The notes below the pieces were generated by a model. The model did not search any database. It had not been told where the DNA came from and saw only the letters and a program-made list of their open reading frames with translations. 64,000 nucleotides of DNA from Paenirhizobium selenitireducens ATCC BAA-1503 (GTDB lineage Bacteria > Pseudomonadota > Alphaproteobacteria > Rhizobiales > Rhizobiaceae): assembly GCF_000518785.1 (NCBI RefSeq), contig NZ_JAEG01000008.1:248001-312000 (forward strand), given 5' to 3'. Numbering within the stretch: the stretch's first letter is position 1; every line of letters starts with the position of its first letter. Below are positions 1 through 8,989 of this stretch, in pieces. Made by a program: the position numbers and the translations under genes.

Positions 1-231
1 CGACAGGAGGAGATCACCAACGAAATCGGGGAGCTGAGCGAGCATCCTTTCGCGCAACGCTCCGTGACGGCAGCCCGAGGGACTGACTCCGATGAGGATC
101 GGCGGCGTCTTGTTCGATCTCAGTCGCACAGGGACGACAGCTTGACACTTGATCCATGCGTCAAGCCTGACAAAAGGAAAGGACCGCTTCAGCCCGGCCG
201 AAACGGCCCTTCATCGCACAGGACGCGATGC

Positions 232-390
232 TTACTGGATGGATGCGAGAGCAGCCTCGATGGGCTCCTTCGCCTTCTTCTGCACCTTTACATCCTTGTA
301 AGCCTCGAGATTGGCGGGGCATCGCCGACAACCACGAGGCCCACCATGCCCACGAGAGGGACACTGCACATCAAACAGCATGATCTCAGA
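232..390 (-). pseudogene. pseudoazurin C-terminal remnant
   Basis: The minus strand encodes the C-terminal end of a pseudoazurin, a periplasmic type 1 copper protein that passes electrons to nitrite reductase. Two adjacent frames are needed: one gives GMVGLVVVGDAP and the other gives NLEAYKDVKVQKKAKE followed by a natural-looking stop. The copper-site Cys region is only partly preserved (LFDVQC) and nothing recognisable lies upstream towards 545. The piece is therefore frameshifted and lacks its N-terminal half. I recognised it by the typical pseudoazurin tail; no alignment was run. The rest of 1-544 shows no gene I can support. Confidence 0.6.
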
Positions 391-544
391 CTGCCTTCCC
401 AAGGGCACGACTTGAGGAGGTTCTCTCTCGGCCCGCTGATCGTTCCGGCGCTGGCGCAGGCTCTGGCGCAGGATGTCAATGCGGTGCCTCCCAGGGTCGA
501 AGGGCAGCGGCCCGCCTTTGAAGGACAGACGCGCGCGCCCTTCG

Positions 545-1483
545 TCAAGGATGCCATCCCGTTGCATGCTCCGGCGTGCGGTCGAGCTGCCGCTCCGCCA
601 CCAGGCGCACCATCCAGTCGACGAAAACCCGGACCTTGTTGCTCAGGTGCCGGTTCGGCGGATAGACGATGTAGAGCGGAATAGGCTCGGTGCGCCATTC
701 GGGCAGGACGCGGATAAGGTCACCCTTCGCCAGCGCGTCAGAAACCATGAAATAGGGCAGCGGAGAAATTCCGAGTCCGTTCAGCGCCGCCGTCATGTAG
801 CTGCGGGCATCGTTCACCGCGACGACGTAGCGGGCGTTGATTTCCAGTTTCTCGCCCGTCCGTTCGAAGGCGAACGTCATCGCACGATTGTTCTGGGCCG
901 TGAAATAGCTGACGCAATGATGGGCTTCCTCGAGCTCGGAGGGATGCCCGGGAATACCGTGCTTTTCGAGATAGCTCGGCGCGGCACAGGTCACCATCGA
1001 GACTTCGGAAACCCGACGGGCGATCAGAGACTGGTCCGCCGGCACGCCGCCGCGGAGCGCGCAGTCGACGTTTTCAGCGAGATAATCCACGGGGCGGTCG
1101 CCGACGCCCAGATCGACGCGGATATCCGGGAACCGGGCGTGAAAGTCGTGCAGGGCCGGAATGACGATCCAGTCGGCAAAGGCTCCGGCCATTTCCACCC
1201 GCAGCCGACCGCTCGGCGACAGGTGCGAGTTGGACAGGCTGGTGTCGAGCTCGTCGAGCTGGGAGATGATCTGTGTCGCTCTCTCATAATAAAGTGCGCC
1301 ATCCGTCGTGACCATGACGCGCCGCGTCGTGCGGTTCAGCAGCTTGGTGTGAAGATGCGCTTCCAGACCCTGGATCAGATTGGTCACCGTGGCCTTGGGC
1401 AGGCTGAGCGCCTCGGCGGCGCGGGTAAAATTGCCCATCTCCACCACCCGGACGAAGGCGCGCATGGCTGATAGCTGATCCAT
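545..1483 (-). CDS. LysR-family transcriptional regulator
   Basis: A 312-residue LysR-type regulator, a normal length for the family. The N-terminal winged helix-turn-helix starts MDQLSAMRAFVRVVEMGNF and continues into the recognition-helix region around residues 20-60 (AEALSLPKATVTNLIQGLE). The remainder fits the periplasmic-binding-like effector domain. It is divergent from the alpha/beta hydrolase and RND efflux genes, and a perfect palindrome lies 33 bases upstream of its start, so it probably controls that efflux operon and itself. The inducer cannot be told from sequence. It resembles the subgroup whose members often control efflux or aromatic-compound genes, but that is inference. Confidence 0.9.
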   Translation of the reverse strand: MDQLSAMRAFVRVVEMGNFTRAAEALSLPKATVTNLIQGLEAHLHTKLLNRTTRRVMVTTDGALYYERATQIISQLDELDTSLSNSHLSPSGRLRVEMAGAFADWIVIPALHDFHARFPDIRVDLGVGDRPVDYLAENVDCALRGGVPADQSLIARRVSEVSMVTCAAPSYLEKHGIPGHPSELEEAHHCVSYFTAQNNRAMTFAFERTGEKLEINARYVVAVNDARSYMTAALNGLGISPLPYFMVSDALAKGDLIRVLPEWRTEPIPLYIVYPPNRHLSNKVRVFVDWMVRLVAERQLDRTPEHATGWHP

Positions 1484-1515
1484 GTGACGATTCCTGTCAG
1501 TATGCGATGCGATAT

Positions 1516-1533
1516 TGTTCGAAATTTCGAACA
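1516..1533. promoter_or_regulatory. palindromic operator, probable LysR box
   Basis: An 18-base perfect palindrome, TGTTCGAAATTTCGAACA, contains the T-N11-A spacing of LysR boxes. It lies between the divergent LysR gene and the hydrolase/efflux operon. Binding by the adjacent LysR protein is inferred. Confidence 0.6.
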
Positions 1534-1750
1534 GTGTGCTCGTATTTTCGCGCTTGTTCCGTTTCCTGAATAAAGTAGATTAGTTTTCAAGAGAAGCAAA
1601 CAGTTCGACAGATGGCCAAGTCCGCAATTGTCGATCACATGACGATTGAATCGCATTCGTGCTCTCGAAACTCCTGTCGGACCAGGAGCGACTCTTGCGC
1701 GACCTCGTTCAAGATTCAAAGCCGCCGGCAAACAAGGAAAGGTCTATGAG

Positions 1751-1828
1751 ATGCGCTATCCGCGTTATCTGCCCGTGCCGGTTATGCTCTTCGTGAGCTT
1801 GTTGCTGGCAGCATTGCGTCCAGAGTGA
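1751..1828 (+). CDS. short signal-peptide-like ORF upstream of hydrolase
   Basis: A 25-residue reading frame with a good ribosome site (AAGGAAAGG about 8 bases upstream). It encodes a hydrophobic stretch (VPVMLFVSLLLAAL) and then overlaps the GTG start of the alpha/beta hydrolase. It looks like a secretion signal that has lost frame with the hydrolase, so the two may once have been one exported protein. A short translated leader is the other possibility. No homologue is recognised. Confidence 0.35.
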   Translation: MRYPRYLPVPVMLFVSLLLAALRPE

Positions 1829-2661
1829 CCGGTCCGATGCCGGTGGAGATCAAGGATATGACGCTGGACAATGTGGCCGTGGGCCGCATCGCCGTCCGGG
1901 TCTATCAGGGCGCGGAATATGGCAAGGGTCCACCGGTCCTGATCTATTTTCACGCCGGTGCGTTTCGCCATGCCGGGCTCGTCGATTGCCCGATGGCCGA
2001 ATGCCTGGCGGGTACGGGCGCGATCGTTGTGGTGCCGGACTACAATGCCCTCGGGTCGGTTTTCCCCAAGCCGCTTGAGGTCGGGTTTTCGATCTTCACC
2101 TATATGGCGAAGAAGCGCGCGGGTTTTGGCGATCGCAAGTCCGTGCTGCTTGTCGGCGGCTCGGAGGCGGGCGGCAATATTGCCGCTGCGGTCAGCCTCA
2201 AGGCCCGCGATCATTTCGCCGACGAACTGGACGGCCAGGTGCTGGTTTCGCCGCTGCTCGACCCTTTCATGGGGACGCCTTCGTTTCGCAAGGCGGATGC
2301 GATCGGCATGCGGGACCTCTGGGCGGAGGGATGGAGCCACTATCTGAGCGGCGGCATCTGTCACCCTTATGCAGCCCCGTCCGCCTGTTCGCGACTGTCG
2401 GGAATTGCGCCGGCGCTGCTGCTGACATCGCAGGACGACCCGCTTCACGACGAGACGCTGCTCTATGGCGAGCGTCTGAAAAGCGCGGGCGTCGAGGTAC
2501 GACAGCATGTCCTTCCCCCCGGGACAGGCTGGCCATCGGTATACGGCGGGAAGACGGAGGAAACCCCGAGTTGGCAGGAAAGCGCAAGCAGCCAGTTCGC
2601 GAGTTTCGTACGCGACATCGGCATTCAGAGATCTGATTTGAAGACCCTTTCGACCACTTAG
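1825..2661 (+). CDS. alpha/beta hydrolase, HSL/esterase-like
   Basis: A 278-residue alpha/beta hydrolase fold protein related to the hormone-sensitive-lipase group. The oxyanion motif is a variant, HAGAF instead of HGGG. The nucleophile motif reads GGSEAGGN, matching the usual GDSAGGN around the serine. The acidic residue is probably in SQDDPLHDE. The expected His near the C-terminus is not clear: the region reads LPPGTGWPSVY, so activity is uncertain. The start is GTG at 1825, with ATG at 1837 possible. It is the first gene before the RND adaptor, 46 bases away. Its substrate is unknown. Confidence 0.75.
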   Translation: MTGPMPVEIKDMTLDNVAVGRIAVRVYQGAEYGKGPPVLIYFHAGAFRHAGLVDCPMAECLAGTGAIVVVPDYNALGSVFPKPLEVGFSIFTYMAKKRAGFGDRKSVLLVGGSEAGGNIAAAVSLKARDHFADELDGQVLVSPLLDPFMGTPSFRKADAIGMRDLWAEGWSHYLSGGICHPYAAPSACSRLSGIAPALLLTSQDDPLHDETLLYGERLKSAGVEVRQHVLPPGTGWPSVYGGKTEETPSWQESASSQFASFVRDIGIQRSDLKTLSTT

Positions 2662-2707
2662 AGCATTTGATCACACGCGGCGCCCCAAGGCCGCAAGGAG
2701 CTAGACC

Positions 2708-3907
2708 ATGACAAGGAAAGCAAAGCGCTGGGCCCTCGCGGGCACCGGCCTGGGACTGGCTGCGTCCATTTCGGCAGCCGCATTGTTCCTCGACCTGCCT
2801 TTCAACAAGGCAGCCGCCGAGACGGAAGCGGCGGGCGCCGCCGCCGCCCCGCCGGCGACCCCGGTTACCGTCGCTGTGGTGAAGAGCCGCGACGTGACGA
2901 CCTGGCAGGAATTCTCCGGCCGGCTGGAAGCCGTCGATCGCGTCGAGATCCGCCCCCGGGTCGGTGGCGCGATCCAGTCCGTCAATTTCCGCGAGGGCGC
3001 GTTGGTGAAGGCGGGCGACCTCCTCTTCACCATCGATCCCGCGCCCTATGAGGCGACCGTTGCCCAGGCAGCCGGGCAGGTCGCCTCCGCGGAAGCCAAG
3101 GTGGCGCTGGCGAATACCGAACTCGAACGCGGCCGCCGTCTTGCGAGCAATCGCACGATCTCGCAGAGCGATCTGGACCAGCGCCAGAACGCGGTCGCCG
3201 AAGCCGAAGCGGCCTTGAAGACGGCCCAGGCCGTTCTTCGTTCCGCCGTACTCGAGCTCGACTACACCAAGGTGCGTGCTCCCGTTTCCGGCCGCGCCGG
3301 CAAGGTCGCGATCACCGCGGGCAACCTGGTTGCCGCCGGCTCCACCTCCTCGGCGCTCACGACGCTTGTATCGGCCGACCCGATCTATGCGAGCTTCAAT
3401 GCCAGCGAGGAGATCGTCGCGCGGGCACTTTCACGCCTGCCGGCGACCGACGGCGCGATGCCGCCGATCGACCAGATTCCGGTCGAGATCGGCACGCTCG
3501 CCGACGAGGGCACACCGATCAAGGGCAAGCTGCAACTGATCGGCAACGAGGTGGACGCGTCGAGCGGCACCATTGAGGTCCGCGCCGTGATCGACAATCC
3601 GCAAGGCCTGCTGATCCCCGGCCAGTTCGTGCGCATCCGCATGGGCGACCCGCAGCCGGACCGGAAGATCCTCGTCAGCGAACGGGCGATCGGGACCGAC
3701 CAGGACAAGAAGTTCGTCTTCGTCGTCGATGCCGAAAACAAGGTGACCTATCGGCCGGTCGAGCTCGGCAGCAGTGCCGATGGCGAGCGGATCGTCGTCA
3801 GCGGGCTTGCCGATGGCGACAAGGTGATCGTCAACGGACTGCAGCGCGTGCGTCCGGGCGCCCTGGTCGATCCGCAGACCAAAGAGGCTGCTGCGGTCGT
3901 GAACTGA
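2708..3907 (+). CDS. RND efflux periplasmic adaptor subunit
   Basis: A 399-residue membrane-fusion protein of the AcrA/MexA (HlyD-like) family. It links the inner-membrane RND pump to an outer-membrane channel. An N-terminal signal or anchor (about residues 8-30) is followed by an Ala/Pro-rich linker. A barrel-sandwich half begins around residue 60 (EFSGRLEAVDRVEIRPRVGG), then comes an alpha-helical hairpin rich in Ala, Gln and Glu (about 105-165), the second lipoyl half (DYTKVRAPVSGRAG), and beta-barrel and membrane-proximal domains. A ribosome site (AAGGAG) precedes the ATG. The pump follows after 117 bases that contain a hairpin. No outer-membrane TolC-type gene is present in the window. 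Confidence 0.92.
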   Translation: MTRKAKRWALAGTGLGLAASISAAALFLDLPFNKAAAETEAAGAAAAPPATPVTVAVVKSRDVTTWQEFSGRLEAVDRVEIRPRVGGAIQSVNFREGALVKAGDLLFTIDPAPYEATVAQAAGQVASAEAKVALANTELERGRRLASNRTISQSDLDQRQNAVAEAEAALKTAQAVLRSAVLELDYTKVRAPVSGRAGKVAITAGNLVAAGSTSSALTTLVSADPIYASFNASEEIVARALSRLPATDGAMPPIDQIPVEIGTLADEGTPIKGKLQLIGNEVDASSGTIEVRAVIDNPQGLLIPGQFVRIRMGDPQPDRKILVSERAIGTDQDKKFVFVVDAENKVTYRPVELGSSADGERIVVSGLADGDKVIVNGLQRVRPGALVDPQTKEAAAVVN

Positions 3908-3913
3908 CCTGAC

Positions 3914-3938
3914 GGCGGGGCGCTTTAGCCCCGCCCTT
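3914..3938 (+). terminator. intercistronic hairpin between adaptor and pump
   Basis: An 8-bp perfect stem GGCGGGGC/GCCCCGCC with a 6-base loop, followed only by CTTTC. The weak T tract suggests partial termination or mRNA processing rather than a full stop, setting adaptor above pump expression. Confidence 0.5.
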
Positions 3939-4024
3939 TCCGCATTGCATCTGATCCGCTGGTAGGCCTTTGCCCACCGGCCCGGGTCGCATTGTCAAGA
4001 CTTCACCCTGGAGAGGGCTTCGAA

Positions 4025-7000
4025 ATGAGTATTTCCCGCTTCTTCGTCGACCGGCCGGTGTTTGCCGCCGTCCTGTCGATCCTGATCGTCGTCGCAGGCC
4101 TGATCGGCATGCGTTCGCTGCCGATCTCGGAATATCCGGAGGTCGTACCGCCGTCCATCGTCGTGCGCGCGGTCTATCCCGGCGCCAACCCCGTGGTCAT
4201 TTCCGAGACGGTGGCAACGCCGCTCGAGGAGCAGATCAACGGCGTCGACGACATGCTCTACATGAACAGCCAGGCGACGTCCGACGGCGTGCTGACGCTG
4301 ACCGTCACCTTCAAGCTCGGCACGGATCCGGACAAGGCCCAGCAGCTCGTCCAGAACCGCGTCTCGCAGGCCGAGCCGCGCCTGCCGGCGGAAGTCCGCG
4401 CCATCGGCGTCACCACGGTCAAGAGTTCGCCGGACTTCATCATGGTGGTGAACCTGGTCTCGACCACCGACCGCTACGACGTGACCTATCTGCGTAACTA
4501 CGCGACGCTGAACATCAAGGACCGTCTGGCGCGCATCGAGGGCGCCGGACAGGTTCAGGTCTTCGGCGCCGGCGACTATGCCATGCGCATCTGGATCGAT
4601 CCGCAGAAGGCGGCCGAGCATGCGCTGGCCGCAAGCGACATCACCAATGCCATCCGCCAGCAGAACGTGCAGGCCGCGGCCGGCATCATCGGCGCTTCGC
4701 CGAGCCCGAGCGGTGTCGAACTGCAGCTCAACGTCAACGCCCAGGGACGCCTCAGCACGCCGGAGGAATTCGGCGAAATCATCGTCAAGACGGGCAATGA
4801 GGGCGAGATCACGCGCCTCAAGGACGTCGCCCGCATCGAGATGGGCGCGGCAGACTATACGCTGCGTTCGCTGCTCGACGGCCAGCCGGCGGTGGCGATT
4901 GCCGTGCTGCAGGCGCCCGGTTCGAACGCCATCGAGATTGCCGACAATGTGCGCGCTACCATGGACCAGCTCCAGCTCGCCATGCCCGACGGCGTGAAGT
5001 ACGAGATCGTCTACGACACCACCGAGTTCGTGCGTGCGTCGATCGAGAAGGTCGTCGACACGCTTCTGGAAGCGGTCGCCCTCGTGGTTCTCGTCGTCAT
5101 CCTCTTCCTGCAGACCTGGCGCGCATCGATCATTCCGCTGATCGCCGTACCGGTCTCGATCATCGGCACCTTCGCCGTGATGTATGCCTTCGGTTTCTCG
5201 ATCAATGCGCTGACGCTGTTCGGGCTCGTGCTCGCCATCGGCATCGTCGTGGACGACGCGATCGTCGTGGTCGAGAACGTCGAGCGCAATATCGAGAACG
5301 GCCTGTCGCCACGCGAGGCGACCTATCGCGCCATGCGGGAAGTCTCCGGGCCGATCATCGCCATCGCGCTGGTGCTGGTCGCGGTCTTCGTGCCGCTTGC
5401 CTTCATCAGCGGCCTTTCCGGTCAGTTCTACCGCCAGTTCGCGCTGACCATCGCAATCTCGACGGTCATCTCCGCCATCAACTCGCTCACCCTTTCTCCG
5501 GCCCTGGCTGCCCTTCTGCTGAAGGATCACCATGCGCCAAAGGACTGGCTGACGAGAGCGATGGATAGCGTCTTCGGCTGGTTCTTCCGCGGTTTCAACC
5601 GGGCCTTCGGCGCGGCATCGAACGGCTATGGCCGCAGCGTCGGCGGTCTCCTGTCGCGCAAGTCGCTGGTCATGGTCGTCTACCTCGCCCTGATCGGCGC
5701 CACCTATACCGTCTTCAATGCGGTTCCGGGCGGCTTCGTGCCGGCGCAGGACAAGCAGTATCTGATCGGCTTTGCGCAATTGCCGGACGGTGCGACGCTT
5801 GATCGGACGGAAGAGGTGATCAAGCGGATGAGCGACATCGCGCTGGAACAGCCGGGCGTCGCCCATGCCATTGCCTTTCCCGGCCTGTCGATCAACGGTT
5901 TCACCATCGGCTCCAATTCGGGCATCGTCTTTGCGGTTCTCGACGATTTCGCCGAGCGCACGACGCCCGAGCTCTCCGGCGGCGCCATCGCCATGCAGCT
6001 GAACCAGAAGTTCGCCGGCATCCAGGATGCCTTCATCGCCATGTTCCCGCCGCCGCCGGTCAACGGTCTCGGTTCCACGGGCGGCTTCAAGCTGCAGATC
6101 GAGGACCGTGCCGGTCTCGGCTACCAGGCGCTGGACGAGGCGACCAAGGCGTTCCTCGGCAAGGCATACCAGACGCCGGAGCTTGCGGGCCTGTTCTCCA
6201 GCTTCCAGATCAACGTGCCGCAGCTCTATGCCGATCTCGACCGCTCGAAGGCGGAGCAGCTCGGCGTGTCGGTGACGGATGTGTTCGAGACGCTGCAGAT
6301 CTATCTCGGCTCGCTCTACGTGAATGACTTCAACGCCTTCGGCCGCACCTACAGCGTCCGGGTCCAGGCCGATGCCGCCTTCCGGGCGAGGCCCGAGGAT
6401 ATCGGTCAGCTCAAGGTCCGTTCGCGCAGCGGGCAGATGATCCCGCTTTCGGCGCTCTTGAAGGTCGACAGCACCACGGGGCCGGAGCGCACCACGCGTT
6501 ACAACGGCTTCCTGGCTGCCGACATCAATGGCGGCCCGGCACCGGGCTTCTCCTCGGGCCAGGCGCAGGCGGCTGTCGAGCGCATTGCCGACGAGACGCT
6601 GCCGAACGGCATCACCTTCGAATGGACGGACCTGACCTATCAGCAGATCCTGGCCGGCAATTCGAGCATCGTCGTCTTTCCGCTCGCCCTGCTGCTCGTC
6701 TATCTGGTGCTGGCGGCGCAGTACGAGAGCCTGACCTTGCCGATCGCGATCGTCATGATCGTGCCCATGGGCGTGCTCGCGGCGCTTGCCGGCGTCTGGT
6801 ACACGGGCGGGGACAACAACATCTTCACCCAGATCGGCCTCATGGTGCTCGTGGGTCTATCGGCGAAGAATGCGATCCTGATCGTCGAATTCGCCCGGGA
6901 ACTGGAGTTCGAAGGTCGAACGCCGGTCCAGGCGGCGATCGAGGCAAGCCGGCTTCGCCTGCGGCCAATCCTCATGACGTCCATGGCCTTCATCATGGGG

Positions 7001-7225
7001 GTCGTGCCCCTCGTGCTGTCGACCGGGGCGGGCGCGGAAATGCGTGCGGCGATGGGTCTGGCGGTGTTTTCCGGCATGATCGGCGTCACCTTCTTCGGCA
7101 TCTTCATGACCCCCGTCTTCTACGTGCTCTTGCGTCGCGTCACGGGCAACCGTCCGCTGGTGCACCACAATCAGGACGTTCCGGGCACGGAAGTCGCCGA
7201 AACGCATCGCATCGCGGCGGAATAG
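4025..7225 (+). CDS. RND multidrug efflux permease (AcrB/MexB family)
   Basis: A 1066-residue inner-membrane RND pump of the HAE1 family that exports hydrophobic drugs using the proton gradient. The start ATG (MSISRFFVDRPVFAAV) was chosen over an upstream in-frame ATG at 3992 because it carries the conserved N-terminus and has GGAGAGG upstream. TM4 contains the proton-relay Asp pair (GIVVDDAIVVVENVE, near residues 409-410) and TM10 the matching Lys (LSAKNAILIVEFA, near 946). Two large periplasmic loops and about 12 membrane segments fit the family, as does the length. It is the last gene of the efflux operon, followed by a strong terminator. Substrates are unknown. Confidence 0.95.
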   Translation: MSISRFFVDRPVFAAVLSILIVVAGLIGMRSLPISEYPEVVPPSIVVRAVYPGANPVVISETVATPLEEQINGVDDMLYMNSQATSDGVLTLTVTFKLGTDPDKAQQLVQNRVSQAEPRLPAEVRAIGVTTVKSSPDFIMVVNLVSTTDRYDVTYLRNYATLNIKDRLARIEGAGQVQVFGAGDYAMRIWIDPQKAAEHALAASDITNAIRQQNVQAAAGIIGASPSPSGVELQLNVNAQGRLSTPEEFGEIIVKTGNEGEITRLKDVARIEMGAADYTLRSLLDGQPAVAIAVLQAPGSNAIEIADNVRATMDQLQLAMPDGVKYEIVYDTTEFVRASIEKVVDTLLEAVALVVLVVILFLQTWRASIIPLIAVPVSIIGTFAVMYAFGFSINALTLFGLVLAIGIVVDDAIVVVENVERNIENGLSPREATYRAMREVSGPIIAIALVLVAVFVPLAFISGLSGQFYRQFALTIAISTVISAINSLTLSPALAALLLKDHHAPKDWLTRAMDSVFGWFFRGFNRAFGAASNGYGRSVGGLLSRKSLVMVVYLALIGATYTVFNAVPGGFVPAQDKQYLIGFAQLPDGATLDRTEEVIKRMSDIALEQPGVAHAIAFPGLSINGFTIGSNSGIVFAVLDDFAERTTPELSGGAIAMQLNQKFAGIQDAFIAMFPPPPVNGLGSTGGFKLQIEDRAGLGYQALDEATKAFLGKAYQTPELAGLFSSFQINVPQLYADLDRSKAEQLGVSVTDVFETLQIYLGSLYVNDFNAFGRTYSVRVQADAAFRARPEDIGQLKVRSRSGQMIPLSALLKVDSTTGPERTTRYNGFLAADINGGPAPGFSSGQAQAAVERIADETLPNGITFEWTDLTYQQILAGNSSIVVFPLALLLVYLVLAAQYESLTLPIAIVMIVPMGVLAALAGVWYTGGDNNIFTQIGLMVLVGLSAKNAILIVEFARELEFEGRTPVQAAIEASRLRLRPILMTSMAFIMGVVPLVLSTGAGAEMRAAMGLAVFSGMIGVTFFGIFMTPVFYVLLRRVTGNRPLVHHNQDVPGTEVAETHRIAAE

Positions 7226-7242
7226 GCAGCGAAGAACGACTG

Positions 7243-7281
7243 AAAAGGAGGCCCGGCGACGGGCCTCCTTTTGCCGTTTTT
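7243..7281 (+). terminator. strong terminator after RND operon, probably bidirectional
   Basis: A 12-bp perfect stem (AAAAGGAGGCCC / GGGCCTCCTTTT) with a 6-base loop; the stem's own T run and a TTTTT tract follow. The A run on the other side lets it also serve the convergent minus-strand operon ending at 7325. Confidence 0.9.
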
Positions 7282-7324
7282 GGAGATTGGCTACGTTGGG
7301 CCGCGACGGCCCGCGTCGTCCGTT

Positions 7325-8128
7325 TCAGCGCGTAACACGACGCACGAGTTCGCTCAGCCATTCGACGTCATCGCCGGAGATCGTGTCCAGCAGGCCGGCA
7401 CGCAGATATTCCGTGAGCTTTTTCACCGGCTCCAGGCCCTCGCGCTCCATCTCCGCGATGTTCTCCGGCTTGTAGGCATGGCAGCGGATCGAGATGCCGG
7501 CGGCATGCAGCGCCTCGGCGTCGGCCGGATCAAAGACGGAAAGGTCGATGCAAAGCTCGTCAAGATTGGCGGCGCGGGCGACCGCGACCGGATCGGCATA
7601 ACGTTCATGCACGATGCCGCCGGTGCGAAGCCCGGGAATGGCGGCCTTGACGGCTTTCAGATGGGCATGATCGAAGGAGATCATCATCACACGGCCAAGG
7701 TCGCGCGGATCGGCCAGGGCCGTCTTCAGCGCCTGCGTGTAGGCCTCCGTGTGCAGCTTTTCCTTGATCTCGATTTCGAGGACCTGGTCGAGTTCATGGG
7801 CGAGTGCCAGGGTTTCGGCGAGCGTCGGCACCCGTTCGCCGGCGAAGGCGGACGAGAACCAGGAGCCGGCGTCGAGCAAGGCGACTTCGGCTGCGGTCTT
7901 GTCCTTGAGCGCGCCCGTCCCATTGGTGGTGCGTTCGAGCGTGAGATCGTGGATGACGACGATCTGCTGGTCGGCGGTCAGGACGGTGTCGATCTCGATG
8001 CTCGTGCCGCCGAGCGCGTGGTTGGCGCGGAAGGCGACGAGCGTGTTTTCCGGTGCGCCGATCGAGTGGCCGCGATGGCCGCAGATATGGACCGCACCGT
8101 TTTCGCGGGCGAGGAAGCTCTTTTGCAT
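7325..8128 (-). CDS. glycerophosphodiester phosphodiesterase
   Basis: A 267-residue GDPD-family TIM-barrel enzyme, which hydrolyses glycerophosphodiesters to glycerol-3-phosphate plus an alcohol in a metal-dependent reaction. The family signature is clear near the N-terminus: GHRGHSIGAPENT (catalytic His), then the metal-binding Glu-x-Asp in TSIEIDTVLT and the second His in IVVIHDLTLERTT. No signal peptide is visible, so it is cytoplasmic. It is the last gene of an operon with an ABC importer and an inositol-phosphatase-like enzyme, 17 bases after the permease gene. This context suggests it cleaves the imported substrate. UgpQ is the closest well-known relative. Confidence 0.92.
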   Translation of the reverse strand: MQKSFLARENGAVHICGHRGHSIGAPENTLVAFRANHALGGTSIEIDTVLTADQQIVVIHDLTLERTTNGTGALKDKTAAEVALLDAGSWFSSAFAGERVPTLAETLALAHELDQVLEIEIKEKLHTEAYTQALKTALADPRDLGRVMMISFDHAHLKAVKAAIPGLRTGGIVHERYADPVAVARAANLDELCIDLSVFDPADAEALHAAGISIRCHAYKPENIAEMEREGLEPVKKLTEYLRAGLLDTISGDDVEWLSELVRRVTR

Positions 8129-8145
8129 TCGGATCTCCTGTTGGG

Positions 8146-8985
8146 TCAGAGTTTGCCGAGGCCGGCCGCCATGACGTCGTCACGGGTCAGCCGTTCGGTG
8201 ATGAGGAAAAGGATCAGCATGGGAACGAGCAGGATGAAGGTGACGACCGCGGCCGTCGGCAGCACCAGCACGTCGCCGCCGAGATAGGTCCACAGCCGCA
8301 CCGCGAGCGTCTGGACCTTCGGGGCGCCGATCAGGAAGCTCTTCTCGAACTCCTCGAAGGAGGCGATGAAGTTGAGGATGCCGCCGACCAGGAAGCCCGG
8401 CCAGGCCAGCGGCAAGGCGACGCGCAGCGCGGCCTGGCGCGGCGTCGCGCCGAGCGTGCGGGCGGCATGGATGAGTTCGGCGGGGATGCCTTCGAGGGTT
8501 GCCGTCAGGATGCGGATCATCAGCGGCAGCGTGCCGACGGTCTGCACCAGCACGACGCCGAGCACCGTGCCCGCCAGGCCGAACCGGTAGAACAATTCGC
8601 CAAGGCTGATGGCGATGACGATGCCCGGAACGATCATCGGGGCCAGCACGAACATTTCCACCGCCCGCTTCAGGCGGAAGGGAAAGCGGGCGAGCGCCCA
8701 GGCGGTGGGGAAGGCGAGGAGGGCAGTCAATGCCGTTACCACGCAGGAGACGACAAGGCTGAGCATTGCCGCGGGAAGAATGTTGCGGTCGGTCAGCACT
8801 TCGCCCCATGCCGACACGGACAGCGAGCGCGGCAGGATATCGGGCGGGAACCAGCCAACCTTCGGATCGTAGAAGGCCCAGAGGCCGATCACGGCGATGG
8901 GAAACAGCAGCGTGACGATGAGATAGCCGTAGAGGCCGAGGCCGACGAAGACCTGGGTGCGCTGGCTGTGGGTCAGTGCGGCCAT
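8146..8985 (-). CDS. ABC transporter permease (second)
   Basis: A 279-residue inner-membrane permease of the binding-protein-dependent MetI/PotC-like class. It has about six hydrophobic segments and the cytoplasmic EAA-type loop (ELIHAARTLGATPRQAALRVALPLAWPG) that docks on the ATPase. It sits four bases after the first permease gene and before the GDPD gene in one transcription unit. Together with the other permease it forms the membrane channel of a spermidine/Fe3+/phosphonate-type importer. The substrate is not set by this gene. Confidence 0.9.
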   Translation of the reverse strand: MAALTHSQRTQVFVGLGLYGYLIVTLLFPIAVIGLWAFYDPKVGWFPPDILPRSLSVSAWGEVLTDRNILPAAMLSLVVSCVVTALTALLAFPTAWALARFPFRLKRAVEMFVLAPMIVPGIVIAISLGELFYRFGLAGTVLGVVLVQTVGTLPLMIRILTATLEGIPAELIHAARTLGATPRQAALRVALPLAWPGFLVGGILNFIASFEEFEKSFLIGAPKVQTLAVRLWTYLGGDVLVLPTAAVVTFILLVPMLILFLITERLTRDDVMAAGLGKL

Positions 8986-8989
8986 GATG

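Noticed and set aside
3995..5866. 623-residue minus-strand frame opposite the RND pump
   Set aside because: Very rich in Asp, Arg and His, as expected from antisense of a high-GC coding frame; no motif.
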